Program-made: the position numbers and the translations under genes | Assembly (NCBI GenBank): GCA_002774705.1 | Contig: PFCN01000028.1 | Coordinates: 1-19,983, forward strand | Direction of reading: 5' to 3' | Source: Candidatus Niyogibacteria bacterium CG10_big_fil_rev_8_21_14_0_10_42_19 | Lineage (GTDB): Bacteria > Patescibacteriota > Minisyncoccia > 1-14-0-10-42-19 | DNA: 19,983 nucleotides | Notes under the pieces: generated by a model | What the model saw: only the letters and a program-made list of their open reading frames with translations | Database searches by the model: none | Told to the model about the DNA's origin: nothing | Shown here: in pieces, positions 1-5,759 of the stretch | Layout of the letters: every line of letters begins with the position of its first letter | Numbering within the stretch: the first letter of the stretch is position 1

Positions 1-1169
1 AGATCGCAGGCGGGAATTGCGTTGGGATTATAACCAATAGGCCTGGCGGTGGATGACAAGATAAAGGTTCCTTTCATGTGCTGATAAGCATCCTCGGCTA
101 TCGAATCAGGGGTGGTACCGGTAAAAACCATATAAAAACTATTACCGCTTATCCACTTGGTCGGAATATTGGCATAGAAAAACCGATCGCTACCCATCCA
201 GCTATCTTCATACTCTACCGTAGTCCACGGTCCCCAGGGGCTTGGTCCATCATAGATTCCGAGTCCTCCACTAGGCGAACCGGGGGTTCCGTGGGTCACA
301 AAAAGTAGATAGCGGCCGATGTCAGGATAGTAGATAGCTGAAGGCGCATCATAGCTCCCGGGCTCCGGATAACCGATAGAGTTTATGAAAACCGGCTTTC
401 TATTAGACGAGCTGCTTACCCAGTTATTACTTCCATTCGTTCCGGCGTAAAACTCATAAGCCGAACGGTTAGTTAAGCTGTATTTCGAAACTCTGGCCAA
501 ACTGATTTTTGCCGTGGTTTGCATTGTACTGCCATCCCCGCCCGAACAATCTCTGCCGTATATATAGACATAGTCATCCGGTGCACCGGCATAATCTTTG
601 CCGTAATTTAAAAAGCCCGGAGAACAAAATCCGTCATCTTTGTTCAGAATTACACCGGTTCTCCACCAGCTTGCTCCGTGATCATCTGAAACCCCGATTG
701 TTGATTCTGTTGCCGCGTCAAAACCTCCGGCTTCGTCGCCAGCCGGAGAATATTCCGGGCCCTGCAACATATATAAGGTTCCACCGATAGAAACTATTCC
801 GTATGATTTTCCGCCGAATGTATCCTGATTCAAAGCGTTCTTGCCGCCAAAAACATTGGTCGCGCTGAAACTTCCCGGACTGCCGGAAATTCTGGCTACT
901 CCCAGTCCGACCCGATATGGCTCAACTCCGCTTTCATCTCCCGTCGCATTGAATCCCGCACCATCGCCCCAGATCGTGTATATCTTGTCGTCATCCGCCC
1001 ATGTCGTCGGAAAGTTATCACTGCCATAAGCTGTTCTTTTTAAAGTAGACTGATCCCAGCTGATGCCGGAGATTGCGCTACTCTGAGGATATGGAGCGCC
1101 AAAAGCGTCCGGAATAAAAACAAATATTGTTATCAACAACGGAATTAATAAAAAGATATTTTTTCTCAT
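1..1169 (-). CDS. Secreted beta-propeller-like protein (DUF4185-like), 3' end cut by window edge
   Basis: The frame is open from an ATG at 1169 to the left edge, giving 389 codons without a stop, so the C terminus is missing. Residues 1-25 form a typical signal peptide: MRKN, then a Leu/Ile/Phe core, then DAFG-AP as a likely signal peptidase I site. The mature part is rich in Gly, Ser, Asp and aromatics, with short repeated strand-like blocks such as TWADDDKIYTIWGDG near residue 50 and PSPWGPWTTVEY near residue 310. Such blocks occur in DUF4185 and GH43/sialidase-like five-bladed propellers. I infer an exported carbohydrate-binding or carbohydrate-cleaving surface protein; no catalytic residue can be fixed by eye. 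There is no Shine-Dalgarno sequence; a TATAAT box lies 13 bases upstream of the ATG. A plain non-enzymatic propeller is the main alternative. Export is much surer than the family name. Confidence 0.75.
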   Translation of the reverse strand, partial: MRKNIFLLIPLLITIFVFIPDAFGAPYPQSSAISGISWDQSTLKRTAYGSDNFPTTWADDDKIYTIWGDGAGFNATGDESGVEPYRVGLGVARISGSPGSFSATNVFGGKNALNQDTFGGKSYGIVSIGGTLYMLQGPEYSPAGDEAGGFDAATESTIGVSDDHGASWWRTGVILNKDDGFCSPGFLNYGKDYAGAPDDYVYIYGRDCSGGDGSTMQTTAKISLARVSKYSLTNRSAYEFYAGTNGSNNWVSSSSNRKPVFINSIGYPEPGSYDAPSAIYYPDIGRYLLFVTHGTPGSPSGGLGIYDGPSPWGPWTTVEYEDSWMGSDRFFYANIPTKWISGNSFYMVFTGTTPDSIAEDAYQHMKGTFILSSTARPIGYNPNAIPACD

Positions 1170-1488
1170 ATTAAATATTCTTATTATAAATAATGATTTA
1201 CGACTTTAACAAAAATTAATACTTTTATTATCCCACAAAAAAAAGGGGGGGGTACGGGTAGTTTTCCACATCACAAGATGATACAAATATACAAATGAGT
1301 ACGAATTATATTAATGAATACGACTGTTTAGATATTCGTATCTATTCGTATCATTAGTAAAATTAGTATATTGGTATCGTTCTATTTCTTAAACTCCCGC
1401 CGCCTGTAATGTGAATTGAAATAGTACTTTTATCTACAATCGTACATTAAAGGATTTAAATGGGACCGCGAGTTTATGGACTTTAAAA
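1170..1488. other. Intergenic region with A8G8 tract and tandem 10-mers
   Basis: This 319-base spacer lies between the end of comM and the start of the secreted protein, and I see no gene in it. It holds the promoter at 1183-1212 and a run of eight A followed by eight G at 1237-1252. At 1333-1352 the 10-mer TATTCGTATC is repeated perfectly in tandem, and the inverted core TACGAAT occurs at 1300-1306. The 13-mer at 1439-1451 (ATCGTACATTAAA) is identical to half of the 40-base palindrome at 13146-13185. No clear intrinsic terminator for comM is visible. Confidence 0.6.
1183..1212 (-). promoter_or_regulatory. Promoter of the secreted propeller gene
   Basis: On the minus strand TTGTTA (1212-1207) is followed after 18 bases by a perfect TATAAT (1188-1183). 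The expected start site near 1176 leaves a leader of only about 6 bases before the ATG at 1169 and no room for a Shine-Dalgarno sequence. Confidence 0.5.
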
Positions 1489-3015
1489 TTATAACAAATT
1501 CTGTCTAGGCCTATATTGCAGGGCTTCGGCAATATGGCCTTCTGAAATTTTTTCACACGCATCAAGATCGGCGATAGTACGCGCTAATTTTATTATTCGG
1601 TGGTACGCCCGAGGCGAAAGATCCAGGTTTTTAGCCGCGCGTAGAAGAAGCACGCGCGCCTCATCCGAAAGAACGCAAAATTTTTCGATCTCTTTTACGT
1701 GCATTTCATTATTTGTAATAAATGGCGTGTTTTCAAATCTTTTTTTCTGGATTTCCCGCGCCTTTATTATCTGATCCCGATATCTTTTGGTGAGTCCTTC
1801 ATCTTTTTTTATCTTTTTATCAAGCTCCTCGTGCTTAATCTGCCCAACTTCCATCCATAAATCGATACGATCGGCAATGGGACCCGAAATTTTTCTTTGA
1901 TAACGAAAAACTCCGGAAGGAGAACAAACGCAGGCCTTGGTTTTTGAACCGAGGTTACCGCAAGGGCAGGGATTCATCGCCGCAACCAGCGTAAACCGGG
2001 CCGGAAATTTAACCGTTCCGCGAGAGCGTGAAACGGTAACCGAGCCGTCCTCAAGGGGTTGGCGCAAAGCTTCAATGACCCGGCGGTCAAATTCGGGAAA
2101 CTCATCGCAAAAAAGAACTCCGCGATGAGCAAGAGTAATCTCGCCCGGCCGAGGCCAAACTCCTCCTCCGACAAGAGCGACATAAGACGAAGTGTGATGC
2201 GGCGTTCTGAAAGGACGCTCGGTTACAAAAGTTCCATCAAGCGCTCCTACCACGCTATGGATGGCGGTTACTTCAAGAGCCTCCTCCGAGCTCAAAGGCG
2301 GTAAAATACTCGGCAGAGCGCGAGCAAGCAACGTTTTTCCGGTTCCCGGGGGCCCCGACATCGCGACATTGTGTCCGCCGGCAGCCGCTATCACTAAAGC
2401 TCTCTTTGCCGTCTCCTGCCCACGAATATCGGAAAGATCATAAGAATAGTTGTTGCTGTTAGTTAAAATTTCGGTCTTGGGCAATTTAGAAAGAGGTATT
2501 GCCCCCTTTAAGTGCCCGACAATATCCAGAAGGTTTTTTGATTCATAGACATCAATCCCTTCAATCAATGCCGCCTCCGCCCCATTCCCGAAAGGAACAT
2601 AAATTTCTTTAAACCCCGCCTTTTTTGCCTTTTCGGCCAAAGGTAAAATGCCCCTTACCGGACGAAGCTCGCCATTTAAAGCAAGCTCACCCAAAAATAT
2701 CTTATCTTCGCTTCTAAAAGAAAGCTGACGCGAAGAGGAGAGATACGCCAAAGCTATAGGCAGGTCAAAAATCGGACCCTCCTTTTTGAGGTCGGCCGGC
2801 GCAAGGGAAACTATAACCCTCTGATTCTTTTTATGCGGGGGATTTAAACCGATATTCTGCACGGCGTATGAAATTCTTTCCCTTGCTTCATCCACCGCCT
2901 TATCTGCAAGACCGACGATGGTAAAAGAACGAAGCCCTTGCGATACGTCAAGCTCAACGTCAATAATGTGCCCCGAAAGACCTATAATTTCCGCGGAATG
3001 TAATTTAACTGCCAT
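1489..3015 (-). CDS. comM: YifB/ComM family Mg-chelatase-like AAA+ ATPase
   Basis: At 508 residues the protein has the usual length and full architecture of YifB/ComM. An N-terminal ChlI/Lon-protease-like domain (about 1-170) is followed by an AAA+ module with Walker A GPPGTGKT at 221-228, Walker B VLFCDE at 300-305, the RPFRTPHHTSS block near 267-277 and ISGPIADRIDL near 376. Between them lies the family's four-Cys cluster C350/C352 and C362/C364. A C-terminal helical Mg_chelatase_C domain completes it. ComM is known as a hexameric helicase promoting branch migration during natural transformation; that role here is inferred from family membership. The ATG at 3015 opens MAVKLHSAEIIG, the family's normal N terminus. 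A -10-like TAAAAT 8 bases upstream and the lack of a Shine-Dalgarno sequence suggest a leaderless message. It is divergent from the small membrane-protein pair. Confidence 0.95.
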   Translation of the reverse strand: MAVKLHSAEIIGLSGHIIDVELDVSQGLRSFTIVGLADKAVDEARERISYAVQNIGLNPPHKKNQRVIVSLAPADLKKEGPIFDLPIALAYLSSSRQLSFRSEDKIFLGELALNGELRPVRGILPLAEKAKKAGFKEIYVPFGNGAEAALIEGIDVYESKNLLDIVGHLKGAIPLSKLPKTEILTNSNNYSYDLSDIRGQETAKRALVIAAAGGHNVAMSGPPGTGKTLLARALPSILPPLSSEEALEVTAIHSVVGALDGTFVTERPFRTPHHTSSYVALVGGGVWPRPGEITLAHRGVLFCDEFPEFDRRVIEALRQPLEDGSVTVSRSRGTVKFPARFTLVAAMNPCPCGNLGSKTKACVCSPSGVFRYQRKISGPIADRIDLWMEVGQIKHEELDKKIKKDEGLTKRYRDQIIKAREIQKKRFENTPFITNNEMHVKEIEKFCVLSDEARVLLLRAAKNLDLSPRAYHRIIKLARTIADLDACEKISEGHIAEALQYRPRQNLL

Positions 3016-3023
3016 TGGTTAGA

Positions 3024-3052
3024 ATTTTAACAAAAACCCTTCATTAAGACAA
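3024..3052 (-). promoter_or_regulatory. comM promoter, probably leaderless
   Basis: On the minus strand TTGTCT (3052-3047), a 17-base spacer and TAAAAT (3029-3024) stand just before the ATG at 3015. A start 6-7 bases after the -10 box would leave 1-3 bases of leader. No Shine-Dalgarno sequence is present. Confidence 0.5.
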
Positions 3053-3107
3053 CAACCCGGTCCTTCTCCACAAGTTTATCAACACCCATAATATTACTTT
3101 GGATGGT

Positions 3108-3131
3108 TTGACAATTTTTAAGTGCTATAAT
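3108..3131 (+). promoter_or_regulatory. Extended -10 promoter of the small membrane-protein pair
   Basis: TGCTATAAT at 3123-3131 is a full extended -10 element. TTGACA at 3108-3113 lies only 12 bases upstream of TATAAT, too close for a normal -35, so the extended -10 probably carries the activity. The ATG at 3140 is 8 bases downstream, so the message should be leaderless. Confidence 0.55.
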
Positions 3132-3139
3132 GTTTTTAT

Positions 3140-3337
3140 ATGATGATAGGAGTTATTTTTATAATTTACGGGCTTGTGACTTTCTTTTTTCCTGAAATAA
3201 TGCACCAGTCACCCATCGTCGCGGAATTGTCGCAAAAAGTCGGGATAGTGCTGATGTCTCTCGGAGTCGGTTTTATTATAGGATACCAAATGGCCGATGC
3301 CGAAAAGATGCCAAAAGAAGAAAAAAAACACAACTAA
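3140..3337 (+). CDS. Small two-helix membrane protein, first of a tandem pair
   Basis: The protein has 65 residues. A hydrophobic helix spans about 3-22 (VIFIIYGLVTFFF), followed by a short polar linker PEIMHQSP and a second helix at about 32-50 (VGIVLMSLGVGFIIGYQM). The tail is charged and Lys/Glu-rich. With about half of the core identical to the next gene, it is a tandem paralogue. The linker PEI..Q and the glycine pattern LGVG.I.G are conserved between the two, which argues that both are real proteins. I do not recognise the family. The pair could form a hetero-oligomer in the cytoplasmic membrane (inference). A TATAAT box 8 bases before the ATG and no Shine-Dalgarno sequence suggest leaderless translation. 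A second ATG directly follows the first (MM). Confidence 0.75.
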   Translation: MMIGVIFIIYGLVTFFFPEIMHQSPIVAELSQKVGIVLMSLGVGFIIGYQMADAEKMPKEEKKHN

Positions 3338-3340
3338 AGC

Positions 3341-3517
3341 ATGGCGATAGGAATTATTTTTATAATTTTCGGGATTATTTCATATTTTTCTCCCGAGATA
3401 TTTGAGCAACCGTCGAATATTGCCGACGCCTCTAAGCTGGTGGGCATTATTCTTATCACCCTTGGCGTAGGAGTTATTACGGGGTTTGAGATGGCAAAGT
3501 CGGAAACAGAGAAATAA
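3341..3517 (+). CDS. Small two-helix membrane protein, second of a tandem pair
   Basis: This 58-residue frame begins with ATG three bases after the stop of the preceding gene. Its product starts MAIGIIFIIFGIISYFSPEI and aligns without gaps to its neighbour over about 54 residues. About 27 identities include G and F in helix 1, PEI in the linker, and VGI.L..LGVG.I.G..MA in helix 2. It lacks the neighbour's Lys-rich tail and ends MAKSETEK. There is no Shine-Dalgarno sequence in front, so translation is probably coupled to the upstream gene. The transcript runs into the hairpin at 3533-3576. Function is unknown. The paralogy shows the frame is coding despite its size. Confidence 0.75.
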   Translation: MAIGIIFIIFGIISYFSPEIFEQPSNIADASKLVGIILITLGVGVITGFEMAKSETEK

Positions 3518-3532
3518 TTTTTTACATTAATT

Positions 3533-3576
3533 AAAATTAAAAATTACGAGCCGGGTAGCTCGTGATTTTTAATTTT
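3533..3576. terminator. Bidirectional hairpin terminator between convergent genes
   Basis: Two 19-base arms (3533-3551 and 3558-3576) pair completely with one G-T wobble around the loop CGGGTA. The arm bases are GC-rich at the loop end (ACGAGC) and A/T runs at the outer end. On either strand the hairpin ends in a T-rich stretch, so it can end the small membrane-protein transcript (+) and block read-through from the minus strand. Confidence 0.75.
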
Positions 3577-3621
3577 AGAAAGTTAAAAATTCAAAAATTC
3601 AGAACTTTACGCTTTGAGCTT

Positions 3622-3987
3622 TTAATTTATATCTCCTCCATGCTCCACGCACGTGATTGACGCCGGATTGGCATCAAGACGCTTTTCTTCTATTTCTTTT
3701 GAACACTTATCGCAAATTCCGTAGATACCTTCATCTATCCTCTTTAATGCCGCATTCACTTCATCCAGACGCCCCTTAAGCTGGTGTTCGACGCTCGTCC
3801 TGATATCCATTTCTTCGAAAACATCGGAGGTTTCTGAAGCATCCGAAAGAGCCGAATTAAATTCGGGCGCTTTAACTGTCCATTCGCCTTTCTGGTGGGG
3901 GTCTCTTTTGGAAATCCCCATCAATTCCTCCTCAAGGCGCTGACGCTCATTATTGAGCCTTACTCTCAAGTGATCAAATATTTCCAT
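3622..3987 (-). CDS. TraR/DksA family zinc-finger protein with C3H site
   Basis: The product has 121 residues, with a helical, highly charged N-terminal part (1-85) suited to the DksA coiled coil. The C-terminal zinc site is C92-x2-C95-x17-C113-x2-H116. The spacing is that of DksA/TraR, but the last ligand is His, not Cys. The preceding stretch LKRIDEGIYGICDKC is typical of the family. DksA proteins bind RNA polymerase in the secondary channel and tune initiation with ppGpp; I do not see the acidic DxxDxA tip motif of true DksA, so the regulatory role may differ (inference). The start at 3987 gives MEIFDHLRVRL. No Shine-Dalgarno sequence is visible; an A/T-rich TATAAT box lies about 16 bases upstream. 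It is convergent with the small membrane-protein pair. Confidence 0.85.
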   Translation of the reverse strand: MEIFDHLRVRLNNERQRLEEELMGISKRDPHQKGEWTVKAPEFNSALSDASETSDVFEEMDIRTSVEHQLKGRLDEVNAALKRIDEGIYGICDKCSKEIEEKRLDANPASITCVEHGGDIN

Positions 3988-4101
3988 AATATTTTATGTT
4001 AATTATATATATTATTACATTAAAATAGCTATAAATTATCCTAAACGATCAAGTGTTATAATTTTACGTTCTTTTTAATTAATATTCCATAGGTACTCCG
4101 A

Positions 4102-5550
4102 CTATAGGCGCGGAGGGAGGGTAAGGAAATAATTAAATATCGATTCGAGAGAACTTTTCGAAAAACTTATTATAAGAAGATTACGGCTAAAAAAAGTATA
4201 AGCAAAAAGGAACTCTCCGGCATCATTTTCTAAAATACGAACAGCTTGGTCCCTGATTAAAATATCTTTAAAAACTTCAACGCCCCGCTTGGAAAATTCC
4301 TGCGGAAGAAGAATTCTGATAGAAACAGGCAAATCATGTTCCCATTCAAGCATTCCTTTGAGGGCATTGGAAAAATTATTTATGGGTATTATAAAAACCG
4401 GCTCTTTTCGATCGATCGTCCCTAAAATACCCAACGTCCACGGTTCAACGAAGGTCTTTTCAAGGATGTCGGGAACCTTAATATCCAGATAATCAAAAAA
4501 ATCTTTAGCCGAAAGATAACGATTGTTGGACGGATTATAAATAAATAAGGCCTTCATTCTTCCGGGCAAAATTTCTTTTTTGAATGACTCGTGCCAAGGA
4601 CCCAAAAAATCTATCTTGGTATTTTTTAAGTCAATAATCTCTGTCTCATATGCAGGGTAAAATGGCTGGGGCGGATCGGGGCGTTTAAAAGTCAGGTTGA
4701 TCTCCTCGGCCGGTAAATTCCAAACCACATACATAATAACCAAACTTACAACGCCAATCAAAACAACAACTCCCGCCATTATCTTTAAAAATGCGGATCT
4801 TCTCCCGGACCCGCCGGATGCCACCTCGCGTCCTTCTTTATTTCTTGCGGCAAGTATAGCGAGAGACAAATTCTTTTCTTTTAAAAACACTTCGGCATCA
4901 GCCCTTAGAGTGTGCACACTCTGGACTTCGAGTTTTGACGAAGGCTTGTTTTCTTCCTGTTTTGCGGGGGGCGATGCGGAAAAACTTGGTTTTGAGATTT
5001 TAACCGGATTTAAGGCCTCATTAATATTATGCGTTAAGTTATTTTCATTCGAAAGCGGGGGTTGGTTTGACGTGCTTCTCTTGGGTATATTATCCAATTT
5101 TGGATCGTAGTCTTTTGGCCGGCCGGGTGTAACAGATGTCGGCGCCTGAAATCTCGAGGTTGGCGAAGTTTGTTTTTCAGATGAAATTTTTAGAGGCGGA
5201 CTTGAAGGCTGACCGGGGAAAATCGCATCCAGGTCCGGTTTGGATCTGGTAATTTCCTCTGAAGCTGGTTTTGGATTATTTAAATATGGATTCGATGAAT
5301 GATAGGCTCTTACTTGAGCTTGGCCCGAATGACCGGGTGAAGAAGGGGTTGGTGTGACGGGGGGAGACGTCGGGGCGCTCGCAGGCTCCGAAACCGGAGA
5401 TGAAGGATTTACGGAAGACCCCGGAGGCGAAACCGGAGCTTGTGGGACTGAAGGAGAAACCGGCGGAGGATTAAATACTAATTCCGGGGTTTGTCCGTCA
5501 TTAGGCAACAAAGAAGGACCTAAATTTAACTGATCTTTATCATCAGGCAT
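4102..5550 (-). CDS. Pro/Ser-rich single-pass membrane protein with extracytoplasmic domain
   Basis: The product has 482 residues and three parts. Residues 1-205 are low-complexity and Pro/Ser/Thr-rich, probably disordered and cytoplasmic. Residues 210-245 (VHTLRADAEVFLKEKNLSLA) form a short charged helical segment, a pattern I recall from other CPR membrane proteins. After a basic GGSGRRS comes one membrane helix at about 257-278. The remaining 200 residues, mixed alpha/beta with motifs such as LGPWHESFKKEILPG and VEPWTLGILGTIDRKEPVFIIP, should lie outside the membrane. There is no Cys, no signal peptidase site and no enzymatic motif I know. Related CPR proteins are usually left as hypothetical. 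A surface or envelope role is an inference from topology. The ATG at 5550 follows TATACT by 6 bases, suggesting a leaderless message. Confidence 0.8.
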   Translation of the reverse strand: MPDDKDQLNLGPSLLPNDGQTPELVFNPPPVSPSVPQAPVSPPGSSVNPSSPVSEPASAPTSPPVTPTPSSPGHSGQAQVRAYHSSNPYLNNPKPASEEITRSKPDLDAIFPGQPSSPPLKISSEKQTSPTSRFQAPTSVTPGRPKDYDPKLDNIPKRSTSNQPPLSNENNLTHNINEALNPVKISKPSFSASPPAKQEENKPSSKLEVQSVHTLRADAEVFLKEKNLSLAILAARNKEGREVASGGSGRRSAFLKIMAGVVVLIGVVSLVIMYVVWNLPAEEINLTFKRPDPPQPFYPAYETEIIDLKNTKIDFLGPWHESFKKEILPGRMKALFIYNPSNNRYLSAKDFFDYLDIKVPDILEKTFVEPWTLGILGTIDRKEPVFIIPINNFSNALKGMLEWEHDLPVSIRILLPQEFSKRGVEVFKDILIRDQAVRILENDAGEFLFAYTFFSRNLLIISFSKSSLESIFNYFLTLPPRL

Positions 5551-5556
5551 ACATTT

Positions 5557-5562
5557 AGTATA
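5557..5562 (-). promoter_or_regulatory. -10 box (TATACT) of the Pro/Ser-rich protein gene
   Basis: TATACT reads on the minus strand at 5562-5557, six bases before the ATG at 5550, so transcription should begin at or next to the start codon. The region where a -35 box would sit (about 5580-5585) is the centre of the perfect palindrome at 5567-5600; no -35 consensus is seen there. Confidence 0.45.
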
Positions 5563-5566
5563 ACAA

Positions 5567-5600
5567 ATTTAAACGGCTTACATATGTAAGCCGTTTAAAT
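5567..5600. repeat. Perfect 34-base palindrome at a promoter
   Basis: The 17-base arm ATTTAAACGGCTTACAT is followed immediately by its exact reverse complement, with no loop bases. It covers the expected -35 zone of the promoter at 5557-5562. It is not followed by a T run on either strand, which argues against a simple intrinsic terminator. It could be an operator for a dimeric regulator or, as RNA, a hairpin ending the pnp transcript from the right. Confidence 0.6.
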
Positions 5601-5700
5601 AGTTAAAAGTTTAAAATTAAAAGTTAAAAATTGCGATCCAAAACTTAAAGTTACTTATACAAACCTTAGACTAATAACCGTAACTTTGGGCTTTGTATTT

Positions 5701-5733
5701 TTCCGCCTGAGGCGGATCAACCTTTAGCTGAAA
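5701..5733. repeat. CCGCC/GGCGG hairpin repeat, copy 1
   Basis: This 33-base unit matches 18101-18133 at 28 positions. It starts with the hairpin TCCGCC-TGA-GGCGGA and continues ATCAACCTTTAGCTGAAA. It lies in the spacer downstream of pnp. The stem is unchanged between copies while the three loop bases differ, which suggests that the structure is kept. A second stem AAAGTTAC/GTAACTTT (5647-5654 with 5680-5687) lies further downstream of pnp. Confidence 0.6.
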
Positions 5734-5759
5734 ATTTTAAATTTACAGTAATTGTTCCT

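Noticed and set aside
78..1029. Short plus-strand open frames at 78-308, 509-790 and 841-1029
   Set aside because: All lie opposite the continuous minus frame with signal peptide and propeller-type repeats, and have no family features.
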